From assembly GCA_021772055.1 (NCBI GenBank), contig JAETNR010000030.1, forward strand, positions 1 through 51,589: a DNA stretch of 51,589 nucleotides. Direction: 5' to 3'. The notes beneath the pieces were generated by a model that was not told the DNA's origin, did not search any database, and saw only the letters and a program-made list of their open reading frames with translations. The stretch is from Blautia sp. GTDB taxonomy: Bacteria; Bacillota; Clostridia; Lachnospirales; Lachnospiraceae. Position 1 is the stretch's first letter; every line of letters starts with the position of its first letter. Shown piece after piece: positions 1-9,121 of the stretch. A program made the translations under genes and the position numbers.

Positions 1-1391
1 GCATCCTCAAGCATCCGTTCCTGCTCTTCTCTGGAAAAATCCTCCCTGGTGCATTCCTGGAATCCCTCCAAACTCACCTCTGATCCGATCATAGGACTTC
101 CACAGCAAAAAACTGCATTTTCTCCCAGAACGCTGTCCATTACTGCCTCTTTTAAAGTAGCAATATCCTTTTCTTCCCCTGTCAAAGACCAGGAACCCAT
201 GAGATTCCTACGCTCTATATACGGCCCGATATAAGCAGTTACCTTTTTTTGACTCAAGGGAAGAATTCCGTCATTTTTCAGAAGTACAAAAGATTTTCTT
301 GCCGCCTCTCTTGCCAGGGCGCGGTGTTCCCCACAAAGGATAACTACCTTTTCCTTCTGCTCATCCGCATCCTTATAGGGATTCTCAAAAAGTCCCAGTT
401 TATTCTTAAGCTCCAGGATCCTCATAACAGACTCATCGATCTGTTCCTCTGAAATTTCTCCGCTTTCCACCAGCTTCATGAGGTTTTCAGAATAAACCCC
501 TGACATCATGTCAATATCAACGCCCGCCCCGACGGCACGCGCTGCCGCATCCTTCCGGTTCCGGCAGTAACCATGGCAAAGCATTTCCTCGATTGCTGCC
601 CAATCCGAGATCAAAACTCCATCAAAACCCATTTCCTCCCGAAGAATCTTCCGCATCAGCCGTTTATTTCCTGTCGCAGGAATCCCTTCTATCGTGTTAA
701 ATGATGTCATCACCAGCGCAGAGCCTGCCCTGATCCCGGCTTCATACGCAGGCAAATAAAACTCCCGCAGGCTGTGGGCAGATAATTCCACTGTATTATA
801 ATCTCTTCCTGCATCCGGCGCGCCGTATCCGGCAAAATGCTTCACACAGGCAGCAATAGAGCCCTCTTCTTTCAAGTCCGCTCCCTGGTACCCTTTTACC
901 ATTGCTTCCGCAAAAAGGCTGTTTAAATAAGGATCCTCTCCTGTTGACTCCATAACCCGTCCCCAGCGAGCATCCCGCACCAGATCCGCCATAGGCGAAA
1001 AGGTAACATGCAGCCCGCTGACGGAAGCCTCTTTTGCCGCCATCCTTGCCAAACGTGCAGAAAGCTCCGGCTCAAATGTGGCCCCCTGCCCTAGGGGAAT
1101 AGGGAAAATGGTTTTAAATCCATTAATAATATCCAGCATAAAAAGGAGGGGAATTTTATGCGGATGATTCTCCATAAATTTTCTCTGAATTTTTTTAATC
1201 AGGGCAGCCCCTGACAGTCCCAATACAGAGCCGGACCTTGAGATATTTTCCTTTGTAAATCCCATCTCAGCCATAGGCCCTGTAATAACAGCATCCTCCG
1301 CAAAAAATTCTCCTGCCATCTGGTTCATCTGATCTATCTTTTCCTCCAGAGACATCTCCTTCAGAAGATTCCGTAATTCCTGTTTTGTCAT
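1..1391 (-). CDS. Glycoside hydrolase family 3 beta-glucosidase-like (C-terminus beyond window)
   Basis: Cytoplasmic glycosidase expected to remove beta-linked glucose or xylose from oligosaccharides; no signal peptide. The frame is open from ATG at 1391 to the left edge (about 463 codons), so the C-terminal part is missing. Seen: KHFAGYGA with K184-H185 of the GH3 substrate pocket, and the nucleophile motif VLISDWAAIEE with Asp263. GAAGGAGTATCAGG precedes the ATG. It starts 27 nt after the response regulator stop and is the last visible gene of the SBP-permease-kinase-regulator operon, so it probably hydrolyses the sugar imported by that transporter. GH3 assignment is firm; the linkage specificity is inference. 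Confidence 0.93.
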   Translation of the reverse strand, partial: MTKQELRNLLKEMSLEEKIDQMNQMAGEFFAEDAVITGPMAEMGFTKENISRSGSVLGLSGAALIKKIQRKFMENHPHKIPLLFMLDIINGFKTIFPIPLGQGATFEPELSARLARMAAKEASVSGLHVTFSPMADLVRDARWGRVMESTGEDPYLNSLFAEAMVKGYQGADLKEEGSIAACVKHFAGYGAPDAGRDYNTVELSAHSLREFYLPAYEAGIRAGSALVMTSFNTIEGIPATGNKRLMRKILREEMGFDGVLISDWAAIEEMLCHGYCRNRKDAAARAVGAGVDIDMMSGVYSENLMKLVESGEISEEQIDESVMRILELKNKLGLFENPYKDADEQKEKVVILCGEHRALAREAARKSFVLLKNDGILPLSQKKVTAYIGPYIERRNLMGSWSLTGEEKDIATLKEAVMDSVLGENAVFCCGSPMIGSEVSLEGFQECTREDFSREEQERMLED

Positions 1392-1418
1392 CCTGATACT
1401 CCTTCTTCGTCGCAGTAT

Positions 1419-3002
1419 TTACCTTCTAAAATTTCTTCGATATTCCAACGGGGAATACCCTGTGTTTTCCTTAAACATTTTCGTAAAATAAGAGAAATTA
1501 CTGTACCCTACATAGATGGAGACGGTATTAATAGGCAGGTCACTCTGGCTCAGGAGTTTCTTTGCCTCCTCCACCCGTTTTTGCAGAATATACGAACTAA
1601 TGGAAATCCCCAATTCCTCTTTAAAAATCCGGGACATATAGTCTGTATTTAAGTATACCATCTCCGCCAGAGTTTCCCTCTTGATTTCCTCCCGGTAATG
1701 GGAATCAATATACTGGCAGATTTTTTCTGTCACAGACGCTGTTTTATACACATATTTTTCGTACTGAATTGCTTCATGAATTAAATCCGAGGCATATTTC
1801 AATGCCCCGTGGATACCGGATAATGCATTCTGGCTGTTCTTCTTGTTTTCCTGTCCGGAAAAGAGCAGATGTGCTTTAATCTCCTTTTTTGCAAGCCAGG
1901 AATATACAATTTGAGTCACATCCACACGAAATGCCTCCAGAATTTTTCTGGTAACCATCTCATTTCTTTCAATTGTTTCCAGATATTCCTTCATAGCAGC
2001 ATTCAGCGTTTCTTCTTTCCCTTCCTCCATAAGCGCTTTCCAAAGCTCCATATTGGGATTCCGGTATGTATTTTCAGGTTGTATGAAATCCTGCAGGTAC
2101 AACACTTTATTCCGGACAGATAAGCTGTTTTCCCTCATTTTTTGAATCTGACACAAAATTTGTGCAATCTCAGAGCAATCCTCTACAGCAGCAGCCCCGC
2201 ACCAGATATCCATCCCCATTTTTTCCGAAAACCAGCAGGCGAATTGCTCAAATGCTCTTTTCCATTCAAGCTCTTCCCTGACCTCTCCAAGCTCCCGGCA
2301 GATTACCGTACAGCTTCCTTTTTCTATAGACACCACGGTCTCAACAGAAAAGGAACTATTTCCCAAAAGTTCTGAAAGCACATTCTCCACCACAAAATAC
2401 AATGTCCATTTGTCCCAGACTTCCTTGTTTTCCATACCTGCACAGAAACATACGTACAATAGATAAAAGTTCTTATCCATATCCTCCAGATTACGGCGTG
2501 CCGCCACCAGGTCAAACTCCTCCCTGGAAAACTCTCCCATAAGAGCCTCTCGCCAGAACTCCCGGCGGATGATAGACTGATTTCTTTTCCAGTGGCTGCT
2601 GTCCTTTCTGTAGTTTTCATACTTTCTCGCTTTTTCTCTTTTACGTATTGCTTCGCAAAGCGTTTCCGTCAGTTTTTGAAAATCTACCGGCTTCAGCAGA
2701 TAATCTACGCTGTCAAGCTCAATGGCTTTTTTGGCAAAGTCAAATTCTGCATAACTGGTAAGAAAAATAACGGATACTTCATAACCGTTCTCTCTTACCC
2801 AACCGATAAAGTCAAAGCCACTCTCCCCCGGCATGACAATATCACTGATAATCACGTCTATCTCCGCCATCTCCATGATCTTTTGAGCCTGTTTTACAGA
2901 GAATGCTGTATAAATTTCCTCAATACAGCATTTCTTCCAATCCAGATTTTTCTTTATACTTTCAATCATATATTCTTCATCATCTAACAGCAGCAGATTC
3001 AT
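1419..3002 (-). CDS. YesN-like response regulator, AraC-type DNA-binding output
   Basis: Transcriptional regulator of the neighbouring sugar operon, 527 aa. The N-terminal receiver domain (about 1-120) shows the acidic pair D7/D8, phospho-acceptor Asp54 in IISDIVMPGESG, and the conserved lysine in YLLKPVDF. A long middle region of about 280 residues has no recognised motif, as usual for YesN proteins. The C-terminal 100 residues form two AraC helix-turn-helix units ending in GYSNFSYFTKMFKENTGYSPLEYR. Its start overlaps the kinase stop by 23 nt, so the pair is translationally coupled. Family assignment is firm; the target promoter (probably its own SBP gene) is inference. Confidence 0.95.
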   Translation of the reverse strand: MNLLLLDDEEYMIESIKKNLDWKKCCIEEIYTAFSVKQAQKIMEMAEIDVIISDIVMPGESGFDFIGWVRENGYEVSVIFLTSYAEFDFAKKAIELDSVDYLLKPVDFQKLTETLCEAIRKREKARKYENYRKDSSHWKRNQSIIRREFWREALMGEFSREEFDLVAARRNLEDMDKNFYLLYVCFCAGMENKEVWDKWTLYFVVENVLSELLGNSSFSVETVVSIEKGSCTVICRELGEVREELEWKRAFEQFACWFSEKMGMDIWCGAAAVEDCSEIAQILCQIQKMRENSLSVRNKVLYLQDFIQPENTYRNPNMELWKALMEEGKEETLNAAMKEYLETIERNEMVTRKILEAFRVDVTQIVYSWLAKKEIKAHLLFSGQENKKNSQNALSGIHGALKYASDLIHEAIQYEKYVYKTASVTEKICQYIDSHYREEIKRETLAEMVYLNTDYMSRIFKEELGISISSYILQKRVEEAKKLLSQSDLPINTVSIYVGYSNFSYFTKMFKENTGYSPLEYRRNFRR

Positions 3003-4722
3003 AATTTTCCCCTTTTTCGTATGGTATATGGATATCTACGATTGCACCGCCGAGAGGGCTGTTATCAAAATTAATTTCTCCTTTGTCCTGGTAATAGTAG
3101 TGGAAACGCTTTCTGCAATTTTCGATCCCCAGATGCTGTCCGTTTTCTGATATACATTCTCTGCGTTTCAACTTCTTAAGGATTTCTTCGGGAAATCCAT
3201 TTCCTGTATCCGAGATATAAATATTTACATATTTTCCGTCTTCCCTATCCTCCGGATATACTGTTACAGATATCAGGTTTTTTCCTGACAGAGTAAGTGC
3301 CTGTTTTGCCGAATTTTCTACAAAAACCTGTATTAAAAACGGAAAGATCAACGCATCTCTGACCTCCTCCTGGGCCTCCATATAATACTCAAAACTATCA
3401 GGATACCGCAAAAGAAGAATCTCAAGATAATTCTCGCAATGCTTCATTTCCGATGCCGCAGGAACCAACTCATGCACATTCCGGAAAATATAGCTCAGAT
3501 ACTCTGCAGTTGTCCGTACCATCCGCTTTGCACAGTCGTAATTCCTGAAATCAATCATACTATATATAAAATTAAGGCAATTCAAATAAAAATGAGGTCT
3601 TATCTGCAGCTTCAGGTAATCCATCTCCATCTTCTGCTTTTCCAGTTCCTGCTCATATAAGGTAATCTTCAGCTTTCGGATCTGATGGATCATATACTTG
3701 AATTTATCATCTATCTGTTCCAACTCCAGAAGATTCCCTTCCGTAAGTGCGAACTTATAGTCTTCCTCCCCGTAATTCTCCAGTTTCTTCACAAACTGCT
3801 GTACAGGGGCAAGAAGGTTTCTCCGCACTCCCAACAGGATATAGGCAGATCCTCCGATCAAAATAAGAGCAATTCCGCACAGAACACTGATACTTCCCAT
3901 CATCACCTCCAGCACCCGTTCTGTAGATACGCGTATATGGATTTCAAACGGTGCCTGGGACAAGGTTTTCCGAATAGAATACTCCTCTATATCCTCTTCC
4001 TTTTCCGGCTTTAAGATACCTTTGTTTGTAAGCATTTCTACTGTATTTCCCGACTCATCAGCCAGACGGACATAGCCGTTTTCCCCTACTGTGATCTGCC
4101 CAAAAGGTTCCAGAATGCTTTTCACAGGCACAAAACATCCTAGACTTACATTGCCATTCTGGGCAATTTTGCACATATAATTCTCACCGCAGCAATTTAC
4201 AATATTCCATTTCTTTTTTACAGAATAGGAATACTTCTGCAGATCCTGTATCTGTTCCTTCATCGCATCCTGAATTTCCCGGGACACCGTATGTCCCCCG
4301 TCCGAAGTCAATGTCAGATGCCAGTACTGATCCTGTTCTGTCAGATAAAGGAATAGCTGATATTCCTGCCCATATTCCCAGATACTGGACAAGTATAAAT
4401 CCCGCAGTCTTGAAACAGGATATTCTATATTTCCTTCATCTTCCAGCATAAGATTTACATAATTCCAGAACACAGAATCATCCTGCCGCCTTTCCATGAT
4501 CGTGGAAAATAATTTTCTGCTGATTCGTAAAAAGCGGTTATCAAGCTCATTGGTATAAAGCGTTGACATTTCATCCATGTCCTTTAGAGTCTGTTCCCTG
4601 AGTTTTCCCAAAACCAGCACAGTCCCTGCCATATACACAGCCAGGATCAGCAAAAGGCCCAAAAGTAATTTTTTAACCTGCTGTGCCATGGATCTCTGCT
4701 TTCTATGTTCCGGAATTTTCAT
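2980..4722 (-). CDS. YesM-family sensor histidine kinase
   Basis: Membrane sensor kinase of 580 aa that phosphorylates the overlapping regulator downstream. One membrane segment lies near residues 15-35, an extracellular sensing region follows, a second membrane segment is near 280-300 (GIALILIGGSAYILLGV), and then come a HAMP-like linker, the His_kinase box with phospho-acceptor His in QIRPHFYLNCLNFIYSM, the N box FVENSAKQAL and the G box ISDTGNGFPEE. Gene order after the two permeases and before the regulator is typical of carbohydrate ABC operons in Clostridia. The ligand is unknown; it may be sensed directly or through the SBP. Confidence 0.95.
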   Translation of the reverse strand: MKIPEHRKQRSMAQQVKKLLLGLLLILAVYMAGTVLVLGKLREQTLKDMDEMSTLYTNELDNRFLRISRKLFSTIMERRQDDSVFWNYVNLMLEDEGNIEYPVSRLRDLYLSSIWEYGQEYQLFLYLTEQDQYWHLTLTSDGGHTVSREIQDAMKEQIQDLQKYSYSVKKKWNIVNCCGENYMCKIAQNGNVSLGCFVPVKSILEPFGQITVGENGYVRLADESGNTVEMLTNKGILKPEKEEDIEEYSIRKTLSQAPFEIHIRVSTERVLEVMMGSISVLCGIALILIGGSAYILLGVRRNLLAPVQQFVKKLENYGEEDYKFALTEGNLLELEQIDDKFKYMIHQIRKLKITLYEQELEKQKMEMDYLKLQIRPHFYLNCLNFIYSMIDFRNYDCAKRMVRTTAEYLSYIFRNVHELVPAASEMKHCENYLEILLLRYPDSFEYYMEAQEEVRDALIFPFLIQVFVENSAKQALTLSGKNLISVTVYPEDREDGKYVNIYISDTGNGFPEEILKKLKRRECISENGQHLGIENCRKRFHYYYQDKGEINFDNSPLGGAIVDIHIPYEKGENYESAAVR

Positions 4723-4748
4723 AGCTGTTCTCTCCTTTTCATCAAAGG

Positions 4749-5651
4749 TCAGCCCTTTACAGCCCCAAGAGTAATTCCTTCTGCAAAATATTTCTGGAGG
4801 AATGGGTAGATGATAAACAGCGGAAGCATTGCAATAAACGCAATGGCCATTCGTATGGAGGTTGCAGGAAGTTTTGCCACCTCAGCCCCGATATTTCCGG
4901 TAACTTTACCGCTCGCCAGATACTGGATATCTGTGATCATCTGATTCAGAAGGTTCTGGATACTATATAGCTTCTGACCGTCGTTTCCTGATAAATAATA
5001 TAAACCATTTGTCCAATCATTCCAATACGCAAGGCCGGAAAAAAGCCCCATAGTCACAAGAATCGGTTTGCCAAGGGGCAGTACCAGGGTTGAAAAAATC
5101 TTCATGTGGCCTGCTCCGTCAATTTTAGCCGCTTCGAAAAGAGCCCCCGGAATACTGGTGACGAAATAACTGCGAATCATCAGTATATTATTTGCGCTTA
5201 ACAGCAAATTGGGAATAATCAATGCCCAAAGAGTATTTTTAATATGAAAATAATTTACATACATCAGATAAGTAGGCACAAGTCCCCCGTTAAACAGCAT
5301 GGTAAAGAAAACAAAAAATGTAATTACCCTGCGGTGCGGAAGTGTTTTCACTGACAAAGGATATGCCAGCATTGAAGACATCGCTAGGTTCAGCGCCGTA
5401 CCCACAAAGGTCACAAAAATAGTCACACCGTAAGCCCGCAGGATCTTGTCTCCCTGGCGGATAATATACTGATACGCATAAAGGCTGAATTTTTCCGGAA
5501 AGAAGGAATATCCGTTGCGGATCAAAACATTCTCATCCGTCACAGATGAAACAAAAACCAGCAGAAACGGCAGAACCACAATTAAGGTAATCAGGATCAT
5601 GATGAGATTGATCCAAAATTGAAAATGCTTGCTTTTTTTTGAATTAGTCAT
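4749..5651 (-). CDS. Carbohydrate ABC transporter permease, LplC/MalG type (CUT1)
   Basis: Inner permease subunit of 300 aa of an oligosaccharide importer. About six hydrophobic segments are visible. The cytoplasmic EAA loop reads ALFEAAKIDGAGHMKIF followed by LPLGKPIL, the site that contacts the ATPase. The C-terminal EGITLGAVKG is typical of LplC-like permeases. AGGAGGAAAAGTT precedes the ATG. The partner permease gene lies 11 nt upstream and the SBP gene before that; no ATPase gene is present, so a shared MsmX-type ATPase is expected (inference from the family). Confidence 0.95.
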   Translation of the reverse strand: MTNSKKSKHFQFWINLIMILITLIVVLPFLLVFVSSVTDENVLIRNGYSFFPEKFSLYAYQYIIRQGDKILRAYGVTIFVTFVGTALNLAMSSMLAYPLSVKTLPHRRVITFFVFFTMLFNGGLVPTYLMYVNYFHIKNTLWALIIPNLLLSANNILMIRSYFVTSIPGALFEAAKIDGAGHMKIFSTLVLPLGKPILVTMGLFSGLAYWNDWTNGLYYLSGNDGQKLYSIQNLLNQMITDIQYLASGKVTGNIGAEVAKLPATSIRMAIAFIAMLPLFIIYPFLQKYFAEGITLGAVKG

Positions 5652-5662
5652 AACTTTTCCTC

Positions 5663-6586
5663 CTAAAACAGTGCCTGGTCCTTATCTACCCTGCGAACCA
5701 CCCAATTGCTGACCATAACGATCACAAAGCCTACCAGGGACTGATATACTCCTGCTGCAGATGACATGCTGATATTTCCCTGCTCAACCAGTGCACGATA
5801 TACATAGGTATCAATCACATTGGTAGTTGGAAAAAGTACACCGGAATTCATAGGAACCTGATAAAACAATCCGAAATCCGAGTAGAAAATTCTTCCGATA
5901 CTTAAAAGCAACAAAGTAATAATTGTGGGGACAAGGCTCGGCAGGGTAATTTTTGTAATCTCCTGCCATTTACTTGCTCCGTCCAGCCTTGCAGCCTCAT
6001 AAAAAGAAGGATCAATTCCGATAAGAGAAGCTATGTAAATAAGGCATCCGTATCCAACGCCTTTCCAGCAGTTTGCAATTACCAGTATCACAGGCCAGTA
6101 TTTCGGTTCCTGATACCACTGTACAGCATCTATTCCCATTGCAGCCAGTATCGAATTATTTATAAGACCGTTTTCAGAGCTTAAAAGCGCATAGACAATA
6201 TAGCTCAAAATTACCATAGACATCAAAAAAGGAAGCAGGATCGCACTCTGGTACATTTTTTTCAGCTTTTTGCTTCGTACCTCACAAATCAGAATCGCAA
6301 TGGCAATTCCCACCACCATATTTACAATAATAAAAGCCACATTATACAGCAGCGTATTTCTTGTAATGATCCATGCGTCCGGTGACTTGAACAGGAACTC
6401 AAAGTTCTTAAGCCCTGCCCAGGGGCTTTTAAAAATGCCCTTTGCAAAGTTCAGTTTTTTAAATGCTATAATGATCCCTGCCATTGGAATATAGTTATTG
6501 ATCAATAAATACAAAAGTCCCGGAAGCATCATCAAATACAGAGGAAGATGCTCTTTATACGTTTTTGAACGTGATTTTTTCTTCAT
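5663..6586 (-). CDS. Carbohydrate ABC transporter permease, LplB/MalF type (CUT1)
   Basis: Permease subunit of 307 aa, partner of the LplC-like protein encoded 11 nt downstream. About six membrane segments begin near residue 15 with HLPLYLMMLPGLLYLLI. The EAA loop is SFYEAARLDGASKWQEI followed by TLPSLVPTI. The short N-terminus without a periplasmic P2 loop is typical of LplB rather than E. coli MalF. It lies downstream of the SBP gene after an intervening hairpin, which would set lower expression for the membrane parts than for the binding protein. Confidence 0.95.
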   Translation of the reverse strand: MKKKSRSKTYKEHLPLYLMMLPGLLYLLINNYIPMAGIIIAFKKLNFAKGIFKSPWAGLKNFEFLFKSPDAWIITRNTLLYNVAFIIVNMVVGIAIAILICEVRSKKLKKMYQSAILLPFLMSMVILSYIVYALLSSENGLINNSILAAMGIDAVQWYQEPKYWPVILVIANCWKGVGYGCLIYIASLIGIDPSFYEAARLDGASKWQEITKITLPSLVPTIITLLLLSIGRIFYSDFGLFYQVPMNSGVLFPTTNVIDTYVYRALVEQGNISMSSAAGVYQSLVGFVIVMVSNWVVRRVDKDQALF

Positions 6587-6610
6587 AAAATCATTCCCTT
6601 CCTGTCAAAA

Positions 6611-6648
6611 AAGGCTCCCACATCTGAACCTGATCTGTGAGGAGCCTT
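6611..6648 (-). terminator. Intra-operon terminator or attenuator between SBP and permeases
   Basis: On the minus strand the arms AAGGCTCC and GGAGCCTT are extended by CACA/TGTG with one bulge, and the stem is followed by six T (6607-6612). It lies 24 nt after the SBP stop and before the first permease start. Such hairpins let partial read-through give much binding protein and little permease; this role is inferred. Confidence 0.8.
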
Positions 6649-6671
6649 CTGCTTTACATTACAATCTGTTC

Positions 6672-8147
6672 CTATTTACCTGCAAGCCATGCATCAAATT
6701 GTTCCTGCTTTGCGGCAATCACATCATCAATGCCTGCCTGTTCCAGTGCCTCCAGAAATTCCGGAATATATACTTCCGGGTCTGCTGAACCGCTGTTTAA
6801 GGCAACGGAATACTGCTTTACAACATTCGTAAGGGCTGCAATTTCATTCTCATATTCAAAGTTGTTAAAAAAGAAGCCAACCGCCTTGGAGTTTTTCGCG
6901 GAATCATTAAACTCTTCCATCTTCTCCCATAACTGCGGGTCAGAACCTGTCCATTTGTGGGCAATAAACTGATTTGGAAGTTCCCAGCCCAGATTCAGAC
7001 TGTATCCTACATTTTCAGAAGTAACTCCTTCCGGATAATTAATAATTCCGTTTTCGGCATCTTCGATTACATAATCGGTTCCTTCCTCTCCCCAGTTGAG
7101 AAGATTCATCAATTCCGGACTTCCGTACAGATAGTCCAGAATCTCCATTGTCTTTTCCGGATTTTCGGAATTCTGTGCGATAGAAAACATAACATTATTG
7201 TAGGTCTGGCAGTTCTTAATAGGATAATCACGAAATTTTACGATCTCAAATTCATATCCTGTGGAACTTTCAAATTCTACAGGTGTTCCCGGATGATAGG
7301 AGAAGAAAATAGAAAACAGATTTCCCGCTTTGCATACGGTTCTCCAGTTTTCCGTATCGGTTCCTGCGTCTTTGCTGATATAGCCTTTATTGTACCAGTC
7401 ATGAAGCATAGTGGTTGTCTCTTTATACCAGTCGCTGGCATAAAAGTTCTCAATAGTTGTGCTGTTCTCCTGATCCATCAGTACTCCCAGGTAATTTGTA
7501 TCAGATAAGTTGTCGCCGCCAAACAATCTGGTAAGAGGTGCGTCCTCATTTGCAGAGAAAACCATGGTCATATCTGGTTCTCCGGCTTTTACAGTTTCAA
7601 AAATCTTTTCCATATCTTTTGGCTCATGAATCGTGGATGTATCAATATTATATTTTTCTACCAGGTCTTTTCTCATAAAGATAGCCGGAATGCTTCCGCG
7701 CTCGATCTGGTTTGGAACTCCATACATAAAACCATCCACTGTATTGGACTTCAGCACCTCTTCCCCATAGATTTCTTTAAGATTTGTGCCGTACTGTTCT
7801 ACCAGTTCCGTCATGTCCACGATCTGTCCGCTGTTCATATATCGTACTGCAGTAGTTCCGTCCGTATAGAAGAAATCGATCTTCTCATCACCTGCAAGCA
7901 TTAACTGCATCTGCTGGTTTGCACTTGCCCAGGGAAGTACCACGATGTCCAGATGAGCATTTAATTCTTTTTCCAGTATCTCGTTGATCTTTGCCTCAAT
8001 TCGCTCCTCATCCGGCTGCTGAGACCCTTTTAGTACAAGAGTTGCCGTATAAATCTCGTCATCCGCAAATACCGTACTTGTAGTACACATTACTGCAGAA
8101 ACCGCAAGCACTGCCGCCATAAGTCCCGCTGTTTTCTTTCTTAACAT
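6672..8147 (-). CDS. Extracellular solute-binding protein, LplA-like with DUF3502-type C-terminus
   Basis: Substrate-capturing subunit of 491 aa of the CUT1 importer encoded directly downstream. The N-terminal signal peptide ends in STVFADDE; a Cys in AVMCTTS lacks a proper lipobox (Met at -1), so anchoring as a lipoprotein is doubtful. The C-terminal IDDVIAAKQEQFDAWLAGK matches the end of DUF3502-type binding proteins, which bind oligosaccharides or glycans. It has its own terminator just downstream and a distinct promoter region with direct repeats upstream. It is a homologue of the protein at 42717-44216. The ligand is not predictable from sequence. Confidence 0.93.
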   Translation of the reverse strand: MLRKKTAGLMAAVLAVSAVMCTTSTVFADDEIYTATLVLKGSQQPDEERIEAKINEILEKELNAHLDIVVLPWASANQQMQLMLAGDEKIDFFYTDGTTAVRYMNSGQIVDMTELVEQYGTNLKEIYGEEVLKSNTVDGFMYGVPNQIERGSIPAIFMRKDLVEKYNIDTSTIHEPKDMEKIFETVKAGEPDMTMVFSANEDAPLTRLFGGDNLSDTNYLGVLMDQENSTTIENFYASDWYKETTTMLHDWYNKGYISKDAGTDTENWRTVCKAGNLFSIFFSYHPGTPVEFESSTGYEFEIVKFRDYPIKNCQTYNNVMFSIAQNSENPEKTMEILDYLYGSPELMNLLNWGEEGTDYVIEDAENGIINYPEGVTSENVGYSLNLGWELPNQFIAHKWTGSDPQLWEKMEEFNDSAKNSKAVGFFFNNFEYENEIAALTNVVKQYSVALNSGSADPEVYIPEFLEALEQAGIDDVIAAKQEQFDAWLAGK

Positions 8148-8184
8148 AAAAATCCTCCTTTTTGATCACGTATTTAACGAAATT

Positions 8185-8245
8185 ATCATAGCAATTTTAT
8201 ACACTGATTTCTATAACTGAACAGACTTCCCTCTATCACTGATTT
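8185..8245 (-). promoter_or_regulatory. Putative activator-dependent promoter of the SBP operon with 9-bp direct repeats
   Basis: CACTGATTT occurs twice on the plus strand (8202-8210 and 8237-8245), starts 35 bp apart. Read on the minus strand the proximal AAATCAGTG lies where the -35 box of a TATGAT -10 (8185-8190) would be; no good -35 hexamer is present. This resembles a class II activator site and could be bound by the YesN-like regulator of this operon. Repeat positions are seen; the role is inference. Confidence 0.5.
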
Positions 8246-8283
8246 GACCTTGTATTACCTTTAAAAAGAGTTATCAGCACTTT

Positions 8284-8317
8284 AAAAAACGGATGTCCCC
8301 TTACCGAAGATATCCGT
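8284..8317 (-). terminator. Rho-independent terminator after the thioesterase gene
   Basis: Minus-strand stem ACGGATATC / GACATCCGT (one wobble pair) is followed by six T at 8284-8289, 23 nt after the thioesterase stop codon. Confidence 0.85.
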
Positions 8318-8339
8318 TCGCCCTACTCTCACCCCTATT

Positions 8340-9044
8340 TCAGATAAATTCCACCACCGCATACGGCTCACCCTGCTCCGTGTTCAGAAGTACCGTTACT
8401 TTGCCGTCCTCCACGCAGGTTTCCGGGCAGATGATGTTCCCAAATCTTGCCTGTTTTTTGTACTCCGCGCGCATCTGGTGAATCACAAATCCTTCCGGCA
8501 GATAGTCCTCTGCCATGCGTATATACTGGCAGTTATTCACATGATGGTTCGTATCCAGATGATGCTTCTGCACAGTAAACTCCCGTTCCTTCTTACATTC
8601 TTCCGGAAGTCTGATTCTCCGCGGTGCAAACTCCACCGGAAGCTTTTCTTCAATGGGATACCCGGTCACATCTGCTTCCGTAAGGCGAGCCGGAACTCCC
8701 CTTTCAAAATCCAGATAGGTCCAAAAAGTATTGGCATAGGCAAGGCTTTCCCCCTGCGCTGTCTTCATCGTAAAATTACGCTTCCCAATAAACCCTTTAA
8801 ATTCGTATGCCCAGGTAGCTGTCTCAATTTCCTCCCCAAACTTCGGGAAACGCTCCACAACCACCTGCCAGGAAGAAAGCACCCATACTCTGTTTCTCTT
8901 TTTCAGTTCTTCCACACCCTGATGTACAGACTCTGACTGAAAAGTGCTGCAGTCCTGAAAATAATCTAAAATTCCCGGCAAAGTCAGACATCCGTTTTCC
9001 CCGATCTCACTATAACGTACTTTTCCTGAAAAACCATAACTCAT
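8340..9044 (-). CDS. Acyl-ACP thioesterase (FAT family)
   Basis: Releases free fatty acids from acyl-ACP in the cytoplasm; 234 aa, the usual bacterial length. Two hot-dog domains are expected; the first begins with SGKVRYSEIGENGCLTLPGI. The motif HLDTNHHVNNCQYIRMAEDY carries the N-x-H catalytic pair (N166, H168) of plant FatA/FatB and bacterial homologues. It has its own terminator and no metabolic link to the sugar genes on either side. Chain-length preference cannot be read from sequence. Assignment is firm. Confidence 0.93.
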   Translation of the reverse strand: MSYGFSGKVRYSEIGENGCLTLPGILDYFQDCSTFQSESVHQGVEELKKRNRVWVLSSWQVVVERFPKFGEEIETATWAYEFKGFIGKRNFTMKTAQGESLAYANTFWTYLDFERGVPARLTEADVTGYPIEEKLPVEFAPRRIRLPEECKKEREFTVQKHHLDTNHHVNNCQYIRMAEDYLPEGFVIHQMRAEYKKQARFGNIICPETCVEDGKVTVLLNTEQGEPYAVVEFI

Positions 9045-9121
9045 AATCTAAAACCTCCATTCCCATCATTATACTATGAACATTTCCGGGCACAAGGAAA
9101 ACTCCGGAAAAAAAGCGACCT

